DNA of 40,558 bases from Campylobacter sp. MIT 12-8780. GTDB taxonomy: Bacteria > Campylobacterota > Campylobacteria > Campylobacterales > Campylobacteraceae. Within the stretch, counting starts at the first letter, position 1. The number at the start of each line of letters is the position of its first letter. The notes under the pieces are model-generated. The model was not told the DNA's origin. It saw only the letters and a list, made by a program, of their open reading frames with translations, and ran no database searches. Positions 34,800-40,558 of the stretch are shown one piece after another. The translations under genes were made by a program, and so were the position numbers. Location of the stretch: positions 1-40,558 of the forward strand of contig NZ_QHLL01000013.1 in the NCBI RefSeq assembly GCF_006864535.1, read 5' to 3'.

Positions 34800-34997
34800 T
34801 CATTTTTCTTTGATAATTTGCTCGCTTTTGTGTGAAAATTCTTTTAATTTTTCATAATTTTCTTTACTTAGTGTTATAGCCTCATCTATAGCCAAGCCTT
34901 GCATAATCACGCGGTAAAGATTTGGGCGGGTTTTTTTCCAGTTCCTTAAAGTCTGCACATCTACACCTAAAAATCCTGCTATATCTCGTTTTGTCAT
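34800..34997 (-). CDS. Small helix-turn-helix protein (Cj0422c-like)
   Basis: A 65-residue protein. 'MTKRDIAGFLGVDVQTLRNWKKTRPNLYRVI' is a clear HTH in which 'DIAGFLGVDVQTLRNWKK' is helix-turn-recognition helix, followed by a charged helix that may dimerise. It is divergent from the MORN lipoprotein gene. From memory Cj0422c in C. jejuni is the same type. Targets unknown. Confidence 0.8.
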   Translation of the reverse strand: MTKRDIAGFLGVDVQTLRNWKKTRPNLYRVIMQGLAIDEAITLSKENYEKLKEFSHKSEQIIKEK

Positions 34998-35144
34998 CTT
35001 TAACTCAAATTTTGATTTTTTAAAAGCTTAATCAATAAAATCTTAATTCCTAACAACATAATATTTATTATTTATTTTATAAAAAAGTATATATATTATG
35101 TTTTTTAAGATTTTTTAAAGTTTTATATTGCTATGATTTCTTTA

Positions 35145-35150
35145 TATAAT
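35145..35150 (+). promoter_or_regulatory. -10 box of the MORN lipoprotein gene
   Basis: TATAAT in TTTATATAATTTTACT, 18 bases before the ATG, leaving a very short leader with AAAGGA. Confidence 0.6.
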
Positions 35151-35167
35151 TTTACTATAAAGGAAAA

Positions 35168-35761
35168 ATGATGAAAACCCGATTTAAGCTTGCTTTTATC
35201 AGCCTTGCTCTTATGGCATTTGTAGCGTGTGATTCAACTTCTATCAAAGAAACAACCTACTCAGATGGAGCCTTAAAAACACAAACTCCTTACAATGACG
35301 AAGGACGCATTCACGGCGAACGCAAAGAATACAACAGGGACGGACAGCTTATCCAAACAGAAACATTTAACAATGGTAAAAAAGAAGGACTTTCAAGAGT
35401 GTATTATTCAAATGGGCAAATCAAAGAAGAAGTTATGTTTAAAAATGGAAAAGAAAATGGTGCGTATAAAACATACAACGACAGAGGGGATTTGATTTTA
35501 CAGATGAATTATAAAGACGGAAAGAAATTTGGACCATTTAAACAATACAACGCAGAAACTCTACAACTTATCGAAGAAGGTTCTTTTGGCGAGAAAGAAC
35601 AACTTGATGGAATTTACAAACAATACAACAAAGAAGGGCTTCCTTTAAGCGAGCAGTCTTACAAAGATGGTAAGAAGGATGGCAAATTTGTGTATTATAA
35701 AGGTGCTGGCGAGATAGACAGAGAAGAAATGTGGAGTAATGGCATAAAGCAAAAGGATTAA
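35168..35761 (+). CDS. MORN-variant repeat lipoprotein (YwqK-like)
   Basis: A 197-residue protein (start ATG 35168 or the adjacent ATG 35171). The signal ends in a lipobox (LALMAFVAC-DS), so it should be lipid-anchored. The rest is a row of about six MORN-2-like repeats of roughly 23 residues with the core Y-x-x-G-x-x-x-x-x-x-x-x-x-x-G (YSDGALKTQTPYNDEGRIHG, then YNRDGQLIQTETFNNGKKEG, YYSNGQIKEEVMFKNGKENG, and so on). Proteins of this type are often labelled YwqK-family antitoxin, but no toxin partner is visible. In C. jejuni other genes (Cj0423-Cj0425, from memory) occupy this place. Confidence 0.82.
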   Translation: MMKTRFKLAFISLALMAFVACDSTSIKETTYSDGALKTQTPYNDEGRIHGERKEYNRDGQLIQTETFNNGKKEGLSRVYYSNGQIKEEVMFKNGKENGAYKTYNDRGDLILQMNYKDGKKFGPFKQYNAETLQLIEEGSFGEKEQLDGIYKQYNKEGLPLSEQSYKDGKKDGKFVYYKGAGEIDREEMWSNGIKQKD

Positions 35762-35780
35762 TTTTTGCTTTATTATCTTA

Positions 35781-35830
35781 ATTTTGATGCAATTTTGCTT
35801 GCCAAAAATCTATCAAATTTGCATCAAAAT
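35781..35830 (+). terminator. Inverted repeat after the MORN gene
   Basis: Perfect 12-bp arms ATTTTGATGCAA/TTGCATCAAAAT with a 26-nt loop, 20 bases after the stop. Possible terminator; the U-run is poor. Confidence 0.45.
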
Positions 35831-35985
35831 CACAAATTTAAACTATTATCAAATTTAACTTGATATTTTTTACAAACACAATCCACAACAAAAAACAATA
35901 AAAGTAAAAAGTTAAATTTGAGCTTTTTTCTTTCTTTAAGATATTATGATACAATCTCATTTTATTTTTAAATTCAGGAATTTTT

Positions 35986-37560
35986 ATGGTTGAGATTAGA
36001 AATTTAAGTATGCGTTTTGCCAATCAGCTTTTATTTGAAAATGTCAATCTCACGCTTAAAAAAGGCGAAAGATATGGACTTATAGGGGCAAATGGGGCTG
36101 GAAAATCTACTTTTTTAAAAATTCTCTCAAAAGAGCTTGAGGCTAGCAGTGGCGAGATTGAGTTTGATGCTGGGCTTCGCGTGGGTGTTTTAAAGCAAGA
36201 TCAATTTGCCTTTGAAAACTACAGCATAAAAGATGCGGTAATGTGTGCAAATGATAGGCTTTTTAAGGCTTTGAAAGAAAAAGAAAAGCTTTATATGAGT
36301 GAAGAATTTACAGATGAGATTAATGAGCGTTTAAGCGAGCTTGAGATCATCACAGCCGAAGAAGATCCAAATTATGACTGCGAAACGCGTTGTGAAAAGA
36401 TTTTAAGCGCTTTAAAAATCAAGGATTTTGACGCTCCTATGTCAAGCCTTCAAAATGCGGATAAATTTAAAGTCTTGCTAGCTCAAGTGCTGTTTTTAGG
36501 TGCTGATGTGCTATTTTTAGATGAACCAACAAACAACCTTGACTTTGAAACCATAGCTTGGCTTGAAAATGAACTTTTAAAGCATGAGGGCACACTTGTG
36601 GTTATCAGCCATGATAGGCATTTTTTAAACCGAATTTGCACGCGGATTTTAGATGTGGATTTTAAGCAGATTAGGGATTTTGCTGGAAATTATGATGATT
36701 GGTATATGGCTTCTACACTTTTGGCTAAACAAGCTGAACTTAAAAGAGACAAAGCCCTAGCTCAAAAAGAAGAGCTTGAAAGCTTCATAAGACGTTTTTC
36801 AGCAAATGCAAGCAAGGCGAAACAAGCCACAAGTAGAGCAAAAGCCTTAGCAAAGCTTGAACTTGAAGAAATTCAAATCTCAACGCGTCGCGATCCAAGC
36901 ATACTTTTTCGCCCTCAAAGAGAGATAGGTAATGAAGTTTTAGAGTTAAAAAATATCTCAAAAAGCTATGATAAACCTCTTTTTAAGGATTTAAATCTCA
37001 AGATAGAAAAAAACGATAAAATCGCTCTTATAGGCACAAATGGCGTAGGCAAAAGCACCCTGGCTAAAATCATCGCTTCAAAACTAAAAGCTGATAGCGG
37101 GGATATTCATCTAGGTGCAACTATAGAACTTGGGTATTTTACGCAAGATACAAGTAGTGTTATTTGTGAAAATTTGAAACTTTATGAATGGCTCATGAGT
37201 GAGAAATTCAAGGACCTTGATGAAATTCGCAAATGTTTAGGTAGAATGCTCTTTAGTGGCAATGATCAAGAAAAACTAGCCTCAAGCTTAAGTGGGGGCG
37301 AAAAACACCGCCTAGCCCTTGCAAAACTTATGCTTGAACGCCCAAATTTCTTGCTTTTAGATGAGCCTGATAACCACCTTGATCTTGAAGCGATCATCGC
37401 TTTGGGTGAGGCTTTGTTTAATTTTAAAGGTGTGGTGCTTTGTATCAGCCACGATAGAGAGCTTATCAGTGCATTTGCAAACCGCATTTGGCACTTAAAA
37501 GACGGCGAGTTGATCGATTTTCGCGGCTCGTTTGAGGAGTATTTGCAAGGAGAATTGTGA
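35986..37560 (+). CDS. ABC-F ATPase, YbiT-like
   Basis: A 524-residue protein with two ABC domains and no membrane part. Domain 1 has Walker A GANGAGKST and Walker B DVLFLDEPTNNLD, with a degenerate signature (MSSLQNADKFK in place of LSGGQ), as I recall for YbiT. The linker (about 245-310) is a charged helical pair: 'ELESFIRRFSANASKAKQAT'. Domain 2 has GTNGVGKST, LSGGEKHRLALAK and NFLLLDEPDNHLD. ABC-F proteins bind the ribosomal E site and regulate translation or relieve stalling. AGGAA precedes the ATG. Its stop overlaps the next start (ATGA-type overlap). Confidence 0.93.
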   Translation: MVEIRNLSMRFANQLLFENVNLTLKKGERYGLIGANGAGKSTFLKILSKELEASSGEIEFDAGLRVGVLKQDQFAFENYSIKDAVMCANDRLFKALKEKEKLYMSEEFTDEINERLSELEIITAEEDPNYDCETRCEKILSALKIKDFDAPMSSLQNADKFKVLLAQVLFLGADVLFLDEPTNNLDFETIAWLENELLKHEGTLVVISHDRHFLNRICTRILDVDFKQIRDFAGNYDDWYMASTLLAKQAELKRDKALAQKEELESFIRRFSANASKAKQATSRAKALAKLELEEIQISTRRDPSILFRPQREIGNEVLELKNISKSYDKPLFKDLNLKIEKNDKIALIGTNGVGKSTLAKIIASKLKADSGDIHLGATIELGYFTQDTSSVICENLKLYEWLMSEKFKDLDEIRKCLGRMLFSGNDQEKLASSLSGGEKHRLALAKLMLERPNFLLLDEPDNHLDLEAIIALGEALFNFKGVVLCISHDRELISAFANRIWHLKDGELIDFRGSFEEYLQGEL

Positions 37561-37892
37561 TGAATACCTATAAAATCAAATACGCAGCTGGTTTTGGACA
37601 CTATACCCAAAATCACAAAGGCTTTGGACCAACAATTTACATTGAAGAAACTGTGCTTTATGAAAGCACGAAGGATTATTTTGACTATATGGATTTTTAT
37701 CTTTCGCATTCAAAAAGCGACGATACTTATTTTCATATCTCATTTTTAGAAGATCGCCCTCTAAGCGAGCAAGAACTAAAAACAAGAAATGCTTATCGCA
37801 AGCTTCGAGATGAACGCTGTGAAAAGGCTAAGCTTGAGTTCATCGAAAATTCAGAACTTGAAGCTGAATATCATCCTAAGCATGGAGATTAA
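37557..37892 (+). CDS. Conserved hypothetical protein (Cj0427-like)
   Basis: A 111-residue soluble protein coupled to the ABC-F gene by a 4-base overlap. It is rich in aromatic and charged residues ('YAAGFGHYTQNHKGFGPTIY', 'DYFDYMDFYLSHSKSDDTYF') with a helical C-terminal third. No motif that I recognise. The C. jejuni gene after the ABC-F gene looks the same from memory (Cj0427), function unknown. Confidence 0.78.
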   Translation: MMNTYKIKYAAGFGHYTQNHKGFGPTIYIEETVLYESTKDYFDYMDFYLSHSKSDDTYFHISFLEDRPLSEQELKTRNAYRKLRDERCEKAKLEFIENSELEAEYHPKHGD

Positions 37893-37921
37893 GCTATAAA
37901 AATCTAAATTTTCTCCTTTTA

Positions 37922-37937
37922 GGAACGATTTTTGCTT
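37922..37937 (+). promoter_or_regulatory. Sigma-54 promoter
   Basis: GGAACGATTTTTGCTT: GG at -24 and GC at -12 with exactly 10 bases between, and the TTGCTT form typical of Campylobacter RpoN promoters. It lies 50 bases before the start of the next gene and would place that gene in the FlgSR/RpoN flagellar regulon. Confidence 0.82.
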
Positions 37938-37971
37938 GTTTTAAGAGCATATTTTGAAAGGAGAAAAGACT

Positions 37972-38316
37972 ATGCAAGTAAATTACAAAACCATAAGTTC
38001 CATGGAATTTGATGTTTTAAGCGGAACTTATAAAAAAGTTGATAAGCAAGTTGAAGACGAATCAGCTTCGCTGTTCTCTCAGCTCATAAACAATGACGCA
38101 GAGCAAGAGCAAAACGACTTATCAAAACTAAGCACTGATATTTCAGGCTTTAACACAAGCGATCAGAGTTTTAATGATAGCTTTAACACAGCGCTTCAAA
38201 GCTTTCGTTTTAGACAAAGCGAAAATGAGTTTTTAAAGACTCAAAGCCCAGTCAATCAAACACAAGACGAGCAAAAGCAAAATTTAACTGCTGATTTGCT
38301 TTCTATGCTTTCTTGA
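37972..38316 (+). CDS. Small flagellar-regulon protein (Cj0428-like)
   Basis: A 114-residue acidic, Ser/Gln-rich protein; ATG 37972 is chosen with AAGGAG upstream (a TTG at 37954 overlaps that site). It begins MQVNYKTISSMEFDVLSGTY and has a helical, polar body ending in 'NLTADLLSMLS'. No signal peptide or membrane helix. A near-perfect sigma-54 promoter directly upstream, and memory of the C. jejuni homologue Cj0428 being RpoN-dependent, link it to flagellar biogenesis. The molecular role is unknown. Confidence 0.8.
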   Translation: MQVNYKTISSMEFDVLSGTYKKVDKQVEDESASLFSQLINNDAEQEQNDLSKLSTDISGFNTSDQSFNDSFNTALQSFRFRQSENEFLKTQSPVNQTQDEQKQNLTADLLSMLS

Positions 38317-38348
38317 TCTAAAAAGCGAATAGCACCGAGCAAAAATAA

Positions 38349-38424
38349 AATGGATTGCAAACAATGACTTGCAAAAATAAAGCTTTTTCATTGTAAGGCT
38401 TTAAAAAAGCCAAAGCAATCCATT
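38349..38424 (+). ncRNA. Candidate structured RNA (three-way junction), or complex terminator
   Basis: Three nested perfect helices are visible. P1 is AATGGATTGC/GCAATCCATT (38349-38358 and 38415-38424), P2 ACAATGA/TCATTGT (38361-38367 and 38388-38394), and P3 GGCTTT/AAAGCC (38397-38402 and 38406-38411). P1 closes a junction from which P2 and P3 branch. It lies between convergent genes, so it could be a stand-alone small RNA, a 3' UTR element of the flagellar gene, or part of the termination region. No promoter was recognised. Confidence 0.45.
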
Positions 38425-38467
38425 CAAAAAAAGCAGAAAATTGCTTCGCAAAATTTACACTTTACAC

Positions 38468-38490
38468 GCAAGAAAGCTTGCTTTTCAAGC
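38468..38490. terminator. Terminator hairpins between convergent genes
   Basis: Plus strand: GCAAG-AAAG-CTTGC followed by TTTT (38468-38485). Overlapping minus-strand hairpin GCTTG-AAAAG-CAAGC followed by TTTCTT (38490-38476) would end the yigZ transcript. Short stems, so moderate support. Confidence 0.55.
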
Positions 38491-38504
38491 CTTACTTAAC
38501 CTAG

Positions 38505-39101
38505 CTAAACAAGCCACATAAAATCTTTGAAGTTCAAATGAGTATTATTTTGCAAGAAAAATTGCAAACTTTTTTGCTGATCTTGACTTAAATTCAAATT
38601 TATACGCACCTTATCATCTTGAAATTCTGGATAAAATTCAAAGGCATTCTTAAGCAAAAAATGTCTTACTTTATCAAAATCCTTAATCTCAAGGCTTAAA
38701 ACACTGCTTTTTTTAAACTCAAACTCCACAAGTTTGGCTACAGATATAGCCTCATTTACCGCTTGAGTATAAGCACGCACAAGCCCACCTGTGCCAAGTT
38801 TTATACCGCCAAAATAGCGCACAACAATCACCGCCACATTCACAAGCTCGCTTCCTCTTAAAGCATTTAAACTTGGCAAACCCGAAGTGCCTTTTGGCTC
38901 ATTATCATCACTTTTATCCTCGACAATCTGGCTCAATTCATTTAAAAATCGATACGCATAGACGAAATGAACGGCTTTGATATGCTCTTTTTTAAGCGTT
39001 TCAAGCAAATTTTTAAATTCAAAAAAAGGGCAAAGATATGCTATAAATTTGGACTTTTTAATTTCAATCTGGGTGCTATAAGTTTTTTCGATAGTTTTCA
39101 T
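38505..39101 (-). CDS. yigZ: YigZ / IMPACT (UPF0029) family protein
   Basis: A 198-residue protein. The N-terminal UPF0029 domain has 'EIKKSKFIAYLCPFF', 'DDNEPKGTSGLPSLNAL' and the hallmark 'VIVVRYFGGIKLGTGGLVRAYTQAV'. A C-terminal DUF1949-like ferredoxin-fold domain follows. The family is related to the eukaryotic translation regulator IMPACT; the bacterial role is unclear. It is convergent with the sigma-54-controlled gene. Confidence 0.93.
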   Translation of the reverse strand: MKTIEKTYSTQIEIKKSKFIAYLCPFFEFKNLLETLKKEHIKAVHFVYAYRFLNELSQIVEDKSDDNEPKGTSGLPSLNALRGSELVNVAVIVVRYFGGIKLGTGGLVRAYTQAVNEAISVAKLVEFEFKKSSVLSLEIKDFDKVRHFLLKNAFEFYPEFQDDKVRINLNLSQDQQKSLQFFLQNNTHLNFKDFMWLV

Positions 39102-39218
39102 AAGAACATTATATCAAAAAGCTTGAAAAGTATTCAAATATGAATTTCAAAAACTCGTAATTACTTTAAAGACAAAAATACCAAAAAACTGCACTTTTAC
39201 AAAAATATTAATTTTTCG

Positions 39219-39231
39219 TTTTTTTTTTTTT
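39219..39231. repeat. 13-T tract in the promoter region of the last gene
   Basis: Thirteen Ts, 51 bases before the ATG at 39283. A -10-like TATACAAT lies at 39264-39271 and AAAGG at 39272-39276. T tracts are common in Campylobacter promoters; this one is long enough to be variable. Confidence 0.6.
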
Positions 39232-39282
39232 GATATTTTTTGATCTGAGTATTGATTGTCCTCTATACAATAAAGGTGTAAA

Positions 39283-40558
39283 ATGAAATTTTTTGTAACA
39301 AAAGATGAAAGAAATAATATTATTTATCATTATAAGCCTCTAGATGAAATCAAGCAAGAAACAAATATCAATTTTTATGGAAAAAATAATATCATTTTTT
39401 TGTGTGAAAAAGCTTTTTTACAAAAAAGTAAAATTTATATATCAGGTGATGAAAATTTACTTTTTATAGCCAATACAAATTTTTGTATGGATATTAATAT
39501 CTTTGGGTTTTCACTTTGTTATGTGGGAAATAATAATTTTTTAAATCCTTTTAGAAAACCTTCAAGAGCTGAATTATCAGAACATAAGGCTCTTATTATT
39601 GGGGATAATAATCTCATCTCTTGGGAATGCGAATTTGAAAATTTTGACTGGCATTTCATCTATGATAAGACAAGTAAAAAACGTATAAATGAGGCTAAAA
39701 ACATACACATAGGAGATTTTTGCTGGATTTCTCAAAATGCTAAATTTTTAAAAGGGGGCTTTGTCGCAAGTGGCTCCATTATAGGTGCTAGAAGTGTAAC
39801 TTCAGGGAAAGTTTATTATTCAAATTCCATATATGCTGGAGTGAGTGCAAAAAAAATTAAAACCAATGTTTTTTGGCATAGTTCTTGCCCTATAAGTTGG
39901 GACAAAAAAGCTATTCAAGCTTACAATTTTTATGATAAAGAGGAGTGCTGTTTCACCTTCCAAAAAGAAAAATTCCTCAATCCAGCTCTAATAGAAAAAG
40001 AACTAGAAAGTATGGATACAGCTTTGCAAAAGCTTGAGTTTGTGTATGATTATATCTATAATAACACAGAAAAAAATCGTTTTGCTTTGTTTGAAGATAG
40101 TGATATTAGCGAATGTAAATTATATAAAGATGAAAGTAAAACAGCCTTTAAAGACTTAGAATTTATCGATAGTAAAGAACTTCAAAAACTAGAAATTTTT
40201 AAACCAAAAGGAGCTAAGGAAAGAATTCAAAACACACTTTCTTATAAACTTGGCTTAGCAATGATACAAAACTCAAAAAATACAAGTGGTATCATAAGAT
40301 TGCCTTTTACTTTGCTTAAGATTCAAAACAAACACAACAAAGCTCAAAAACTTTATCAAGAACAAATTAAAATAAATCCAAATTTAAAACTTCCACCTTT
40401 GCAAACTTATGAAGATTATCATGAAGCTTTAAAAGCAAAAGAGCATTTAAGTTATAAGTTAGGAGAAGCTTTGATACAAGCTCATAAAAACATACTTAAG
40501 GGAGGATATGTGAAATTTTTCTTTGAGTTAAAGAGGATTAAAAATACTCATTGCAAAA
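39283..40558 (+). CDS. Putative sugar acetyltransferase fused to glycosyltransferase-type repeat tail (3' cut by window)
   Basis: A frame of at least 425 codons, open to the window end. The first about 220 residues look like a left-handed beta-helix (hexapeptide) acyltransferase: 'KNIHIGDFCWISQNAKFLKG', then 'GSIIGARSVTSGKV' and 'SIYAGVSAKKIKTNVFWHSS', as in WbbJ-type O-acetyltransferases of surface sugars. The C-terminal part has two copies of a motif common at the ends of Campylobacter glycosyltransferases: 'LSYKLGLAMIQNSKNTSGII' near residue 325 and 'LSYKLGEALIQAHKNILKGG' near residue 395. It probably modifies capsule, LOS or flagellar glycan. No G tract was seen in the visible part. Confidence 0.75.
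   Translation, partial: MKFFVTKDERNNIIYHYKPLDEIKQETNINFYGKNNIIFLCEKAFLQKSKIYISGDENLLFIANTNFCMDINIFGFSLCYVGNNNFLNPFRKPSRAELSEHKALIIGDNNLISWECEFENFDWHFIYDKTSKKRINEAKNIHIGDFCWISQNAKFLKGGFVASGSIIGARSVTSGKVYYSNSIYAGVSAKKIKTNVFWHSSCPISWDKKAIQAYNFYDKEECCFTFQKEKFLNPALIEKELESMDTALQKLEFVYDYIYNNTEKNRFALFEDSDISECKLYKDESKTAFKDLEFIDSKELQKLEIFKPKGAKERIQNTLSYKLGLAMIQNSKNTSGIIRLPFTLLKIQNKHNKAQKLYQEQIKINPNLKLPPLQTYEDYHEALKAKEHLSYKLGEALIQAHKNILKGGYVKFFFELKRIKNTHCK

Noticed and set aside
34800-34997. Small HTH gene as a sign of prophage
   Set aside because: No other phage gene is nearby, and a similar gene is at the same place in C. jejuni.
35838-36023. Minus-strand frame of 61 codons upstream of the ABC-F gene
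   Set aside because: No ribosome site or recognisable motif, and it overlaps the ABC-F start and promoter region.
36436-36500. Missing LSGGQ in the first ABC domain of the ABC-F protein as a defect
   Set aside because: A degenerate first signature is, as far as I recall, normal for YbiT-like ABC-F proteins; all other motifs are intact.

Overview
This window is a chromosomal segment of a Campylobacter species. The evidence is low G+C, very dense coding, futalosine-type menaquinone prenyltransferase, PflA-type flagellar motor protein, C4-dicarboxylate/aspartate metabolism, a sigma-54 flagellar promoter, and above all long G/C homopolymers of 10-15 bases inside surface-related genes in an otherwise AT-rich background. 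Compared from memory with C. jejuni NCTC 11168, many short blocks are recognisable (moaA-to-miaA, pflA, obg-rpmA-rplU, aspA-dcuA, fldA/katA/ankyrin, typA, the Cj0418-Cj0428 block), but they are joined in a different order. The organism is therefore probably a relative rather than C. jejuni itself.

Layout. 1-430: 3' end of a chemoreceptor gene coupled to a small DUF2829/Tad2-like protein. 471-3301 (minus): a coupled four-gene operon, mqnP/ubiA-type prenyltransferase, two uncharacterised proteins and moaA. 3374-4249: miaA. 4263-8687 (minus): an unknown gene, pflA, and a GT8 glycosyltransferase broken by a 10-G tract. 8788-11078 (minus): rplU-rpmA-obg-recO. 11378-13270: DUF342/FapA-like protein. 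13283-14539 (minus): DUF2920 protein with a G tract near its 3' end. 14695-17535 (minus): aspA-dcuA. 17779-21022 (minus): a DUF2325 protein, fldA, katA and an ankyrin protein. 21382-21857: five tRNAs (Pro, His, Arg, Arg, Leu) behind a strong sigma-70 promoter. 22161-26409: a YojI/SyrD-type ABC exporter, typA and a membrane protein. 26406-30201: a phase-variable region with a poly-C15 tract, an FkbM methyltransferase interrupted by a G11 tract, and a TonB-dependent receptor read through a G10 tract. 30357-32565 (minus): map, an NAD(P)H oxidoreductase, and an SprA-type putative metalloprotease. 32654-38316: HIT-like protein, YceI protein, a degenerate-GGDEF membrane protein (minus), a small HTH protein (minus), a MORN-type lipoprotein, a YbiT-like ABC-F ATPase, and a sigma-54-controlled small protein. 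38505-39101 (minus): YigZ/IMPACT. 39283-end: a sugar-acetyltransferase-like gene with the repeat tail seen on Campylobacter glycosyltransferases, cut by the window edge.

Main theme: surface variation by slipped-strand tracts. As read, the GT8 gene is OFF (10 G; 8 or 11 would be ON), the FkbM gene is OFF from its GTG start (11 G; 10 would be ON), the TonB receptor is ON (10 G), and DUF2920 carries its longest C-terminus (10 G). The poly-C15 tract sits just upstream of a TATAAT box and also lies inside a tiny coupled ORF, so the FkbM gene may be controlled at two levels. Other points are a 76-nt three-way-junction fold between convergent genes (38349-38424) and a pair of strong hairpins between katA and the ankyrin gene.

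All calls are from reading the sequence and remembered family features; no search was run.
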